Source of the DNA: Gallionellaceae bacterium
GTDB lineage: Bacteria > Pseudomonadota > Gammaproteobacteria > Burkholderiales > Gallionellaceae
DNA length: 64,000 nt
NCBI GenBank assembly: GCA_030834965.1
Contig: JAUQWW010000044.1
Location: forward strand, 43,840 to 107,839
Reading direction: 5' to 3'
Below are positions 26,510 through 34,794 of the stretch, in pieces. The translations under genes and the position numbers were made by a program. The notes below the pieces were generated by a model. That model ran no database searches. It saw only the letters and a program-made list of their open reading frames with translations, and was not told the origin of the DNA. Numbering within the stretch: the first letter of the stretch is position 1; each line of letters opens with the position of its first letter.

Positions 26510-27128
26510 ATTCTTGTTATTTATTATTGGCAGCCTTTAAGCTATCCATTGATCCCCCGAAAGGTTTCGCTGGCCGCCGATCAGGACACAGCCACATCGT
26601 ATAGCATTCATACGATGTGCTGTATAGCGATGCTTCAGAATATGCAATAGCTGTTTAATTATCTGCAAGCTAGGGTGATGCACCCAAGGATAAAGGATAG
26701 GAAATTCAACCGCACAAATCGAAGTATCCATGGCCGCCGCTCACCGGTCAATGCCAATTTTTATCGTTGAACTCCCACAGAAAATTTGAGTTCTGCCTAA
26801 TGCACACGAGCAAGGGGAAATACAAGTACAAGAGGCGGATTGCCTTTGAATGACCGGTTTGGAGCAGGTCGAAGTTCGGCTATGTGTCGGTTGTACGCAT
26901 TCGCCGAAGTTGGAAGCGGCCATTCCGCAGCATTCCTAGCCAATGACCGGTGTACGTTGCATAGCTGACCCAGGTAGGATCGTACGGCAACGGCGGCTCA
27001 GGCCGAAAACCGGTCATTCGCAGAGACTGCCACGACGGGCAGCTCCTGGCACATTGTGAGCGTTCGCCATTGTGAACTGCTTTCCGCGAAGCAGTCGCTC
27101 GCCAATGACCGTTATGATAGCTGTCATT
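26510..27128. repeat. intergenic stretch with AATGACCGGT-type repeats
   Basis: About 620 bases without a supported gene. The words AATGACCGGT, ACCGGTCATT and AGCGGCCATTC recur in both orientations between 26845 and 27110. Bases 26665-26780 resemble 38130-38225 outside the element (shared words CCCAAGGATA, TCGAAGTATCCATG, TCAATGCCAATTTTT). These are probably decayed dispersed repeats; they may also form the terminator region of the recombinase operon. Confidence 0.5.
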
Positions 27129-27626
27129 TTACGGGATCTCTTTAAATGGAACGGTTTTCGACTTCGAATCTCGCTCATTGAGCTGCTCCTTAAGCCCCTT
27201 AATCACACCATCCCGCACTCTAATCAATTCCTCTAATTCTGATATCCGAGCATCCAGCCGGTAGTTGATACGAGCTAGTGCGGCAACTTCTTCCTGCGCT
27301 TCCTCGACCAACTGCCGATATTCCTTCATCTTGGTTGCGGCCTGAACCACCTCAGACCGACTTTCCTTCAGCAGTGCTTTGGGTGCCGTATCATTGATCT
27401 TACGGATTTCGACCAGCACCGGCTCGTGGAAGCGATACAGCGTAACTCGGTCAACGCCCGCCTCCTTGGAGACAGAGGCAGCCGAAATCTTCGTGCCCTT
27501 CTTGACTACCTGCGGGTTGCCGTTGGCCAAGCGGCGCAGGGCAAGCTCCAGCTTCTCCCTCGTCTCCTTTACCGACCCGCGCTTCTGTGCTGCCAAGGCT
27601 TCCTGTGTCGCTTCGGAAATACTCAT
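27129..27626 (-). CDS. TnpC-like coiled-coil recombination accessory protein (DUF6262 type)
   Basis: A 165-residue protein. Residues about 45-75 form a TetR-like helix-turn-helix (ISAASVSKEAGVDRVTLYRF) and the C-terminal half is a long coiled coil (EEVAALARINYRLDARISEL, LIRVRDGVIKGLKEQLNE). This layout matches TnpC of Tn554 and DUF6262 proteins, which are always encoded after tyrosine recombinases and help set transposition frequency or orientation. It is the last gene of the recombinase operon; its start overlaps the end of the third recombinase by four bases. Confidence 0.8.
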   Translation of the reverse strand: MSISEATQEALAAQKRGSVKETREKLELALRRLANGNPQVVKKGTKISAASVSKEAGVDRVTLYRFHEPVLVEIRKINDTAPKALLKESRSEVVQAATKMKEYRQLVEEAQEEVAALARINYRLDARISELEELIRVRDGVIKGLKEQLNERDSKSKTVPFKEIP

Positions 27627-29563
27627 GCCGCCTCCTGCCCGTCGAGTCTGCGCAACACCTTTGCGGCATACTCAAGGATATTCTGCGCCCGTGCTCTACC
27701 GCCCGGCCCCATATCATCCAGCGCCAGCGCCTCAAGCTGCTGCTCATGGATGCCCTGCCAAACCGGCCGGTGTTCCTGTCCGATGATTCCGTAGTTGCAA
27801 TCAACGCACATCTGCGCCTCAAATACGCACAGACCTCCGCAGCCGGTACCCTTTGCATTGCCGACGCACCAGGAATGCCCCGTCCCGTTTAGGGTGATGG
27901 TGCCAGCATATTCGGCGATCAAAGCTTCCTTATTCGCGGCGGTACGCACCGAAGATCGCCATTTCTTGAGCCAGTGTCCACCGTTCGCAAGCGGCTCATC
28001 GGAGTCGAGGTAGTTACCTATGACCTCACTCTGTCGAGACAGCTTTTCTGCGGAGACCATCTCCAGCAGATCCATGTCAAACTCATAATCGTCTGCGCCG
28101 CCATCAGCGTAACAGGCCGTCATGTCGATGCTCCAGTGGCCGAAGTGGTTGCGCAGGATCAGCAGGTCGCCCAACTCGGAGCGCGCGATGAAGCGAGCAT
28201 AGGTGCGCCGAAACTGGTGGGCATGTAAGGTATAAGGCTTTCCGTCTACGCCCCGAATGCCGTGTTCAGCGCAGAAGCGCTTGAGGTCATTGTTCATCGC
28301 ATTACCGGAGAGTACGGAAACATTACCGTGACTTGGGGAGAGAAAGAGCTTGTCACTGTGTTTGCACACGGTTTCGAACCGCTTCGCAAGCCGAGCCTTT
28401 TCTTTGCCGATTGACAGTCCGATACGCGCCTCGACTCCGGCTTTCTCTAGCCTCAACTTGGTGCGCAGCGGCGCGGTGAGGCGCGTTAGTACGTCGACCG
28501 CTTCCTTGACCACAGGCGGTACTAACCACTTGTGCGGACGTACGCCGGTCTTATAAATCGTGCTGTGCAGCCACAGCAAGTCGGTGTTGCCGTCACGGCT
28601 CTTGCCGGGAGCAATGCATTTCTCCGCAATCGACATCATTTCTGAGTCGCGGATACCTGAGAACATATCGATGATGATGTAGCAGGCGGTGCGCAGGTAA
28701 TTGCCTGTCGTTGTCAATTCTACTGTTCCGTCAAATCCGGCCTCGCGGGAGGCTGCGGTGCGGACCTTCACCTGAACTGATTTCCCATATCCTGCGGCGG
28801 CCTGTACTTCAACCGCTGCATAAACTGATTGTAGCGCTGCCAGAATCGCGGCAGAGCGATTCCTGATGTAGTCTAACGCCACCTCAGCAAGACGGCCTGC
28901 TACGACATCCGGAATGACCTCGGTCTTGGGCTTTCTGTCGCTAGCATCACCTTTTCGTCCTGCCAGCGAACAGGACGTTTCGTGTGGCCATGGATGCACG
29001 AGCAGGGCATCGTTGAGCTTGTCGCGCTGAAGGTAGAGGTCTTCGATGACTTTTAGGCGCGAGGCGACCGTATTGTCCGCAACTGGCTTCCCGTTGATGC
29101 CAAGCCTGGCTTGCGGCATGAAGTCGAGGGTTCGTCCGGCAAGGTTGGCGAAGCGAGTAAGCCCTAAGCTCACCATCCATCTTAAGAGCGGCTTGATACC
29201 GTCGATCTTGCGGTACAGTGTGTTCATTACCGGACGCTTCCGCCCCTCCACCGGATCGGCGAAAAGCGACCAGATAAAGTCCTTGGTAGATTCCAGCAGA
29301 GCGGCATGCTCAGGATCGGTGAGCATGCGACCATCGGGCAAAAGGATTTTCCAGTCAATCCTTTTTTGGCACAACTTCCGGTTTTCATTTGGGATGTAGG
29401 GATAGAAGTCCCATATAACATCGCCATAGCGGCTCACCACAAATGTTGTGCCGTCGGGCATTCGGGCGACGGACACGGCAAGATTGAGCTTGTCGTCGCG
29501 GGCAAAGCCCTTAATTGGGCGCAGTTCGAGCAGGTGCAGGCTCATAGCAACGATCCTTTCCAT
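27623..29563 (-). CDS. tyrosine recombinase C of the Zorya element
   Basis: A 646-residue site-specific recombinase. The catalytic set is in the C-terminal half: first Arg in MFSGIRDSEMMSI, HxxR in LHAHQFRRTYARF, and the His and tyrosine in RNHFGHWSIDMTACYADG. A cysteine-rich metal site follows (CVGNAKGTGCGGLCVF, then MCVDCNYG), typical of the large TnpB-like recombinases of Tn554-type elements. It should cut and join DNA at the 6-bp core together with the two other recombinases. Its start overlaps the upstream recombinase gene by 22 bases, and the small TnpC-like gene follows with a 4-base overlap. Confidence 0.88.
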   Translation of the reverse strand: MERIVAMSLHLLELRPIKGFARDDKLNLAVSVARMPDGTTFVVSRYGDVIWDFYPYIPNENRKLCQKRIDWKILLPDGRMLTDPEHAALLESTKDFIWSLFADPVEGRKRPVMNTLYRKIDGIKPLLRWMVSLGLTRFANLAGRTLDFMPQARLGINGKPVADNTVASRLKVIEDLYLQRDKLNDALLVHPWPHETSCSLAGRKGDASDRKPKTEVIPDVVAGRLAEVALDYIRNRSAAILAALQSVYAAVEVQAAAGYGKSVQVKVRTAASREAGFDGTVELTTTGNYLRTACYIIIDMFSGIRDSEMMSIAEKCIAPGKSRDGNTDLLWLHSTIYKTGVRPHKWLVPPVVKEAVDVLTRLTAPLRTKLRLEKAGVEARIGLSIGKEKARLAKRFETVCKHSDKLFLSPSHGNVSVLSGNAMNNDLKRFCAEHGIRGVDGKPYTLHAHQFRRTYARFIARSELGDLLILRNHFGHWSIDMTACYADGGADDYEFDMDLLEMVSAEKLSRQSEVIGNYLDSDEPLANGGHWLKKWRSSVRTAANKEALIAEYAGTITLNGTGHSWCVGNAKGTGCGGLCVFEAQMCVDCNYGIIGQEHRPVWQGIHEQQLEALALDDMGPGGRARAQNILEYAAKVLRRLDGQEAA

Positions 29564-31206
29564 GTTGGATGTGGATCCTGTTGTGCCTTGAGTCGGGCAG
29601 ATTCAACTGCGTCGGCAGGAAACTGCGAGGCGATATCAGTGTCGATGCGGCGGATGATGGGGCCATAGGTCTTGAGCCAGTGGGCAGCATTGATCTTGGC
29701 TCGCTCGGCGAGAAGCCGATAATAGAAACTAAATAGCCGCCACAGGTCGTCCTCGAAGACCATCATGCTCGGGCACTGAAAGCAATGGAAAAATTTCATG
29801 CAAACCGACTCGTTTTCCCTGAACGGGTTCTTGCACCGGGCAATGCCGGTGTTGTATCCGCCAGCGAGAAGATCCTTCACGTCATGCAAAGGAATCTTGC
29901 CGTCGGCCGCCAGCAGCACCTTGCCGTCAACCTCTATGCGGGCAAACTGGCAAACCATACCGTCCAAGACAATGGCATGGTCGCGCGCACCTTCGAGCGG
30001 CGAATCGACATAATGACGGGCAGTGGTTTGGGCGTTGGCGTGCCCCAGCGCCTGCTGCACGCGGCGAATGTCGCCGGTGCGCCGATAGAGTTCGTTGGCA
30101 AACGTGGGACGCAGGCGAGACACGTTGAGTGCGAGACGGCGACCACTGTCATCCAAGAGTACATGACGCCGGGCGAAAGCTTTCACCATGTGTCCTACAT
30201 ATGTGGCATCCAAGCGCGCAACTTGCCCCGTGCGCTCTTGTTGGGTCACCCTCCACAGGAAGACCAACTCGCGGTCCTCCTCGGTGGCCTCATCGACCAG
30301 GTGAGCCGTGTATCCGCACAAAAAACGGAAGTGGTCACCGATGCTCGACGGGATCGCGAGAATGCTGCCCTGTTGCTCCGGTGCCGCCGCAGCCTTGCGC
30401 ACAGAAGTGCTGTGCGTCGACCAGCCGCGTCGTTTCGTTGTCACCAGTAGCTCCCGATCTTTAAGGGGATGTTCGACCAGACTGTCTCGCCTCAGCTCCA
30501 ACAAAGATTGAAGATTTCTTCCCGTCGCCATACCCAAGATGATCATGTGAACCGCCAGCACCCCCAAATGGGTCAAGGGCTCGCCCTCACCCTCGTGGAT
30601 GGCGAGAAGATCCACGTTCAGAGCGTCCAGAATGCGCTTCTGTTCGGTGACGGAGTAGGGTTCTCGCTTCTGGCTCAATAGATTCGAATTGGGGAATGGA
30701 TTGGACGGAAAAGTCAGTGCCGGACTCACGGCGGCGGGCACACGCTTTTGGCGGTTGGTAAACAGCGATTTGAGCAAAACGAATGAGTTTTTTTTCGCGC
30801 TGACAGACAAGCGCTGCCCCTTGTTCTTGCCATTGGAAGCGATTTGCAACTCCAACCAGGCCAGATACCGATCCAGCAACATGCGATCTATCTGGTCGAG
30901 TCGCGTGACGGACTCGCCGAAAGCATGCAGCTCGTCTAGGAAGCGCCAGAATGTGCGAATGCCATTTACATTGTATGCGTGCAGCGTTATGCCCTCCGAG
31001 ATATGACGCAGGCTCCAGATGGCGTCGCGCATGTGGCCTGCCAGTTCATCGCGGTCATGCACCCGGTACGGGTTGAAATCGAACTCGATTTTGCCGTGGT
31101 TCGTGCTGTCGATGGTGAAAGCCCATCCGGGCGGCATATCAACTACGCGCCCATCATCGAGCGTGAGATTCGCCATGCGGTCGAGTTTTTGGCGTTTAAT
31201 GGCCAC
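29542..31206 (-). CDS. tyrosine recombinase B of the Zorya element
   Basis: A large tyrosine recombinase of about 555 residues. The first catalytic arginine lies in GMATGRNLQSLLELRR; the second part reads SRLRPTFANELYRRTG and RRVQQALGHANAQTTARHYV, giving the arginine, the His and the tyrosine. The usual first His of HxxR appears to be Asn or Ser (LNVSRLRPTF). A CKNPFRENESVCMKFFHCFQ cysteine cluster near the C-terminus resembles a zinc site. I prefer the GTG at 31206, with GAGG upstream, which overlaps the end of recombinase A; an ATG at 31251 and another at 31176 are alternatives. Confidence 0.85.
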   Translation of the reverse strand: MAIKRQKLDRMANLTLDDGRVVDMPPGWAFTIDSTNHGKIEFDFNPYRVHDRDELAGHMRDAIWSLRHISEGITLHAYNVNGIRTFWRFLDELHAFGESVTRLDQIDRMLLDRYLAWLELQIASNGKNKGQRLSVSAKKNSFVLLKSLFTNRQKRVPAAVSPALTFPSNPFPNSNLLSQKREPYSVTEQKRILDALNVDLLAIHEGEGEPLTHLGVLAVHMIILGMATGRNLQSLLELRRDSLVEHPLKDRELLVTTKRRGWSTHSTSVRKAAAAPEQQGSILAIPSSIGDHFRFLCGYTAHLVDEATEEDRELVFLWRVTQQERTGQVARLDATYVGHMVKAFARRHVLLDDSGRRLALNVSRLRPTFANELYRRTGDIRRVQQALGHANAQTTARHYVDSPLEGARDHAIVLDGMVCQFARIEVDGKVLLAADGKIPLHDVKDLLAGGYNTGIARCKNPFRENESVCMKFFHCFQCPSMMVFEDDLWRLFSFYYRLLAERAKINAAHWLKTYGPIIRRIDTDIASQFPADAVESARLKAQQDPHPTWKGSLL

Positions 31207-32326
31207 GGCGTAATGCCTCGCAGACTTCTGCCTGATAGCCGTCCACATCATCGTTTTTGATCAGGTCACCGGCATGGATGTATTTTTCGGTAGTGTGCAG
31301 GGAACTGTGACCCGCTCGGTCACGAACCCAAAGCATTGCTTGGCTCTGCCCCATCTTCTGGCTCATGCGCAACAGCTCGTAGGTGCAAAAGGTGTGGCGT
31401 AGAATGTGAGGATGGCAGTCAATCCCTGTCTTTGCACTGATTTTTTTGAAGGCATTGTTGAGGTACCGGATCGAGAGTTCTTCACCTTCCAACGACAAAA
31501 AGAACCGGGTGCTCTCCTTGCCGTTTTTCTTCTTGTGAAGAAGGTTCAGTTTCGGCCAGTCTCGGCAAAAATAGTCCCACAGCGCCACCGCAAGGTCATA
31601 TGGCAGCTTAACGGTGCGCTCTTTGTGGCCCTTGGTTGGCGTCAGCGAGGGATCGAGAACCATGTCCAGTTGTTTCCCCGAATCGTGACCCGAAGGATTG
31701 GGCACTACCCGGTAATCCAAACCCGAAATCTCTTCCCGCCGCATCCCCGTAAGCAGAGCCAGGTAGCCCATCAGCTTCAACCGATGCGGGCTCATGGCTT
31801 CCATAAACTGGATAGCATTGTTCATATGCAAGAATTTCGGCACCGCCTTGTGGGTCTGGATCGTCAGTTCGTTAGCGTCAAACCGACCGCCTGACGCATC
31901 CACATGCGCCAAAAAGCCCCTCGGTTTCGACACCCAGACATCTTCCGTTGAGAACGGCAAGGAATGAGTGATTCCGCTGCGCACAGCCCACTGATAGAAG
32001 GCACTGACGCCTAGCAAACGTTGATTAACCGTGCTACGGGCGCATTTGCGCTCTAACATGGCATCGCGCCAGGCTGCGATCTGTGTTTGGTTTACCCCGT
32101 CCCACGGCAAGTCGTTGCTTTCAAGAAAACTGAAGAACTCGTAGAGGTGGTTTGCATAGGTTTCCCAGGTTCGCGGGGAACGTGTCCGGCCTTTGACAGT
32201 GGCAACGTGTAGCAGGTACTTGTTAGGGGGAGAAACCAATTCCATCTCTTCATCGCAGAGAAAAGGAACCTTTGAGCGGGGCATGCCCGCCACTACAAAC
32301 GTTGAATCGGTAAAGAATAATTTCAT
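31196..32326 (-). CDS. tyrosine recombinase A of the Zorya element
   Basis: A 376-residue site-specific recombinase with an N-terminal SAM-like core-binding domain (TWETYANHLYEFFSFLESND) and a complete catalytic domain: GMRREEISGLDY (Arg), HPHILRHTFCTYEL (HxLRH) and GHSSLHTTEKYIHAG (His and Tyr nucleophile). It is the best-conserved of the three recombinases and resembles Tn554 TnpA. Its ATG overlaps the stop of the small upstream gene (TGATG arrangement), which indicates translational coupling. It sits next to the right end of the element, where such operons are expected. Confidence 0.92.
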   Translation of the reverse strand: MKLFFTDSTFVVAGMPRSKVPFLCDEEMELVSPPNKYLLHVATVKGRTRSPRTWETYANHLYEFFSFLESNDLPWDGVNQTQIAAWRDAMLERKCARSTVNQRLLGVSAFYQWAVRSGITHSLPFSTEDVWVSKPRGFLAHVDASGGRFDANELTIQTHKAVPKFLHMNNAIQFMEAMSPHRLKLMGYLALLTGMRREEISGLDYRVVPNPSGHDSGKQLDMVLDPSLTPTKGHKERTVKLPYDLAVALWDYFCRDWPKLNLLHKKKNGKESTRFFLSLEGEELSIRYLNNAFKKISAKTGIDCHPHILRHTFCTYELLRMSQKMGQSQAMLWVRDRAGHSSLHTTEKYIHAGDLIKNDDVDGYQAEVCEALRRGH

Positions 32327-32625
32327 CAGAACCCCGACCCCATAAGAAGATCGGCGGCCGCCTTGAAATCCAAACCGAACAAGTGCATGACCAGATCAAT
32401 TGCCCCGCCACCGCCCTTTTCGGCGCGCGTATCGAAAAATTTGGGGCCAGTCAGCAGAAGCTCAAACTCACGCCCCTTGGCGTTGGCATGCCATCTGGAC
32501 GTTGCTTTGTCCTTGATGGGCACAAACGTGGGGTCAAGCTTAACGTGGTCGGAAAACGCCTTAAGCGCCACCGTTGCATCCATCGCCCGCCACCTACCCA
32601 ATTTCTCCGAATCAACTCTAGGCAC
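32326..32625 (-). CDS. small CHC2/DUF3991-like protein coupled to recombinase A
   Basis: A 99-residue protein. From residue 25 it resembles the N-terminal zinc-finger-like domain of DUF3991/TOPRIM and CHC2 primase proteins: RWHANAKGREFELLLTG, then KFFDTRAEKGGGGAIDLVMH and LFGLDFKAAADLLMG. The cysteines of a true CHC2 finger are absent, so it is only the fold-like core. It is not a truncated host gene: both ends lie inside the element and its stop overlaps the start of recombinase A. A DNA-binding helper of recombination, perhaps single-strand binding, is a guess from the domain and position. Confidence 0.6.
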   Translation of the reverse strand: MPRVDSEKLGRWRAMDATVALKAFSDHVKLDPTFVPIKDKATSRWHANAKGREFELLLTGPKFFDTRAEKGGGGAIDLVMHLFGLDFKAAADLLMGSGF

Positions 32626-32707
32626 TTCGCTTCATCCTCTCGCTGGCTACTCGGCTTTTAAAGAAAGCCGACTGCTCGACAACATGACTGTATCATAACG
32701 CTACAAC

Positions 32708-32739
32708 ATAGCAACACATTTTGGATTACTAATCATCTG
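32708..32739. other. right attachment site of the Zorya element
   Basis: Read on the minus strand toward the element centre: core CAGATG (32739-32734), then ATTAGTAATCCAAAATGTG and TTGCTAT. The words GTAATCC and TGTGTTGCT match the left end, with slightly different spacing. The junction falls between codons of the DUF4942 gene so that the N-terminal half continues for 13 element-encoded residues (starting I-S-N-P-K) before a stop at 32701. Confidence 0.75.
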
Positions 32740-33099
32740 GTCGGCCTTCTGGGAGAGGTCAAGGAACGTAGTCCGCACATTGTCCATGTTGAACACTGGC
32801 GGATTAAGCCTGTTGCTTTCCTCAAATTGATTGCGAGATTGCGCATCAAGCAGCTGCATAAACCCGGTTTGCTCGAAAGCCGTGCGCCAGAATTGGCGGT
32901 CAACCTGCTTGATTGCATCCTCCTCCCGCAAGCGCGGCATGGCCTCGCCTGGCAATCCATAGCGCACAGATTCCCGCATGATGTCGTCGGTCAGTTTCGA
33001 CATGCGGTAATAATCCGCCATCATCGCAACCACCTTTGCGCGATGTTCGCAGTAGTCCTCTATGGTTTGGGGAATAATCAAATCGGTGTAAGGGCTCAT
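32734..33099 (-). pseudogene. DUF4942 gene, N-terminal half (split by the Zorya element)
   Basis: 122 codons from the ATG at 33099 encode a helical N-terminal domain (QTIEDYCEHRAKVVAMMADY, RQFWRTAFEQTGFMQLLDAQ, RTTFLDLSQKADQM). The frame then leaves the gene and runs 13 codons into the Zorya element. The next expected residues (FSDGIVNVFRRLSG...) are found at 16057 downward. The gene follows ardC on the same strand with a good ribosome binding site (GGAGATGGAAG), so the intact version was part of the ardC operon. Function unknown; a truncated 132-residue product may still be made. Confidence 0.85.
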
Positions 33100-33148
33100 C
33101 TTCCATCTCCTTGCGTTGTAGCTGCCATTGGCTTAATCAACTTTTTCA

Positions 33149-34000
33149 TTAAGCTGCTGCCTGCTCTTCTTCCTGATCTTGTTCGCCGGCCAGAAATTCA
33201 GCGGCCCGGCGAGCAGCTGCACTTGCTGTAAAAATCGCGCGCTTGTCGTTCTTCAACACCTTCAACCAGCCCCCGATATAGTTGGCATGCTGCAATTGGC
33301 CGTCTATGCCGCAATGCGCGCACAGAAAGGCGGCTCCCAGTTCGGCAATCAATTCCTCGAACGCATAGCTGCTGTCGCCGAAGCGTCCGTTGAAGTCGCG
33401 GGCAAGGCGGCTTGTATGGCCTGTCCAGTGGGTGAGCTCATGAAGCCCGGTTGCGTAGTAGTCCGGGATAGACTTGAAGTCGACTTTGTCTGGCAGGTGT
33501 ATTTTGTCGAGCATGGGAATAAAGCAGGCTCTGGGCTTGCCGTGTTCGATGACGGCCTTGGCGAGTAGCGCCTCGGCTAGTTCGTTGTCCGCGAACGTGT
33601 CCAGCTGCGGCCTGATCACTTGCGTGTATTTCTCCGGCAGGTTGTCGATTTGCTGCGCGTTGAATACCGTGAAGGTGCGCAACAGCGGGATGGTTTTTTC
33701 AAGGCTTTCTGCATCGTTCTTGTCGGTAATCTTGAACGGCTTGAAGAAAACAACCTGCGTGCCGTGTTCGCCTTTCCGTACCATAGCGCCAACTGCCTTG
33801 GCCTGGTTGTAGGTCAGCCATAAGGGGTTGGCATAGGGCGCCATGGCCAACAGTATCGTATTGATTCCGGAATACTCGCGGCCTGTGATGGCGTTGCGTG
33901 GTGCGCCACAGGCAGCCCAGGGCTTGACCCAGGGTGCCACACCTTTTTCCAGTGATTCAATGATTCTGTCTGTGATTGCCTGATAGATGTCTTTTTGCAC
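33149..34000 (-). CDS. ardC: ArdC-type antirestriction protein
   Basis: A 283-residue ArdC-family protein. The N-terminal domain (QKDIYQAITDRIIESLEKG, VAPWVKPW, then NPLWLTYNQAKA) is the single-strand DNA-binding part; the C-terminal domain is a metallopeptidase with HELTH in GLHELTHWTGHTSRL. ArdC binds and shields entering plasmid DNA from restriction during conjugation. The frame is open to 34339, but those codons are the repeated leader shared with R1. I prefer the GTG at 34000, which has GGGAGAAAAG before it at the same place as the ATG of the DUF2958 gene after R1. It heads an operon with the (now split) DUF4942 gene. Confidence 0.9.
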   Translation of the reverse strand: MQKDIYQAITDRIIESLEKGVAPWVKPWAACGAPRNAITGREYSGINTILLAMAPYANPLWLTYNQAKAVGAMVRKGEHGTQVVFFKPFKITDKNDAESLEKTIPLLRTFTVFNAQQIDNLPEKYTQVIRPQLDTFADNELAEALLAKAVIEHGKPRACFIPMLDKIHLPDKVDFKSIPDYYATGLHELTHWTGHTSRLARDFNGRFGDSSYAFEELIAELGAAFLCAHCGIDGQLQHANYIGGWLKVLKNDKRAIFTASAAARRAAEFLAGEQDQEEEQAAA

Positions 34001-34724
34001 TTTCTTTTCTCCCTGTTGTGTTTTCATAGTAATGCTGTTGTCGAGCTCGCTGCCGCAGGCGGTGTTGCTTTCGGTTGTGCTGGTTTGTTGATCGCGCATC
34101 TGTCTTCTCCTGGTTGTTGTGTAGTGGGTCATGCCGTCGTATCGCTCGCCCAGGGTGGCGTTAAGGTGGTCGCGTATTTGGGAGGCGGCATAAGGCATGA
34201 CAGACAAGAGGTGCAACCGAAGCCGCATGCGCAAGCGACCGCAGGGAGTGCGAACGGGAGAAGGGGCACGCGCAGCGGCACGGCCACACCGTGCCCTCGA
34301 TGGCTGGCGTGACTTATGATTAGCCTCCGCGACCGGCAAGCCACAGGCGATGCGAGGGCATGACCCACAAAAGACCCGGTGAAGGCGCTCAACAAACGGC
34401 CTGTAACAACCGATTCAAAAGCCGGTGAAGTAAGGGTTGGTTTAAGGCTTGGAGCAGGGTGCCTGGCGCCGTGCGTGCGTTTGGGGATAAGCCCGGCGGC
34501 TAAGGGGTTGGCGGATATCCGGAACCCGGCGTAGCCGGAGCAGGGGAGCGGGCAGCCCCTTATTGAGCGTCAGGCAAGTGGTGGCCTGCAAGGTGGCCGG
34601 AGGCTAGTCGCAAAGCGACCAAGCGCCCAGGCGCGCGCCTGGAAAGGGCATCCCGGTTTTCGCGAGCGCGAAAATGCCCCGGATTTTGCTTTTTCTTTAT
34701 TTGGTGGTGAGTTGTCTCAGAAGA
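34001..34724 (-). repeat. repeat R4 and ardC leader
   Basis: No gene. The ardC-proximal 570 bp match R1 almost base for base; the distal 280 bp (34441-34724) match R2 and partly R3. The distal part holds the 16-bp palindrome CCAGGCGCGCGCCTGG (34627-34642), a perfect hairpin TTTTCGCGAGCGCGAAAA (34657-34674) set between CCGG words, and CGGATATCCG. Together these could fold into several stems as single-stranded DNA or RNA. It is the most complete copy and lies before an antirestriction gene. Confidence 0.75.
34657..34674. repeat. TTTTCGCG(N2)CGCGAAAA palindrome, copy in R4
   Basis: Perfect 18-bp palindrome with AG centre, upstream of ardC. Near-identical palindromes occur at 43481-43496, 48008-48024 and 52790-52807 in the conjugation locus, with weaker copies near 13896, 15545 and 50355. 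The repeated occurrence in intergenic and coding places suggests a protein-binding site of the conjugative element. Confidence 0.65.
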
Positions 34725-34794
34725 CGAAATCTAATGCGGCCGCTAATGAATAATCCCGCCTGCATTGCTACCTATTGATCCTTTCGGGATGCGA

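Larger units (their letters stand above)
16061..32733. mobile_element. 16.7-kb tyrosine-recombinase transposon carrying Zorya
   Basis: The limits follow from the split DUF4942 gene. The 6-bp sequence CATCTG (plus strand) occurs at both junctions, 16055-16060 and 32734-32739. Inside the ends, the sequences read toward the centre are similar: GTAATCC, a spacer, TGTGTTGCT, then AT-rich DNA. Removing 16061-32739 or the equivalent restores an unbroken 255-codon gene. Cargo in order: zorA, zorB, zorC, zorD, an unknown gene, a PEP-CTERM gene, then the recombinase operon (minus strand) at the right end. The organisation, with several tyrosine recombinases plus a small coiled-coil partner and a 6-bp core, resembles Tn554-like and recombinase-in-trio elements. 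Confidence 0.85.

Noticed and set aside
29785..30450. 221-codon plus-strand frame inside the recombinase region
   Set aside because: Antisense to recombinase B, whose catalytic motifs are clear.
32326..32625. Reading the CHC2-like gene as a plasmid gene truncated by the recombinase element
   Set aside because: The DUF4942 junction places the element end at 32733, so this small gene is inside the element and coupled to recombinase A.
34001..34339. N-terminal extension of ardC by 113 codons
   Set aside because: The same codons occur before the unrelated DUF2958 gene, so they are repeated leader DNA; family proteins start near QKDIYQAITD.
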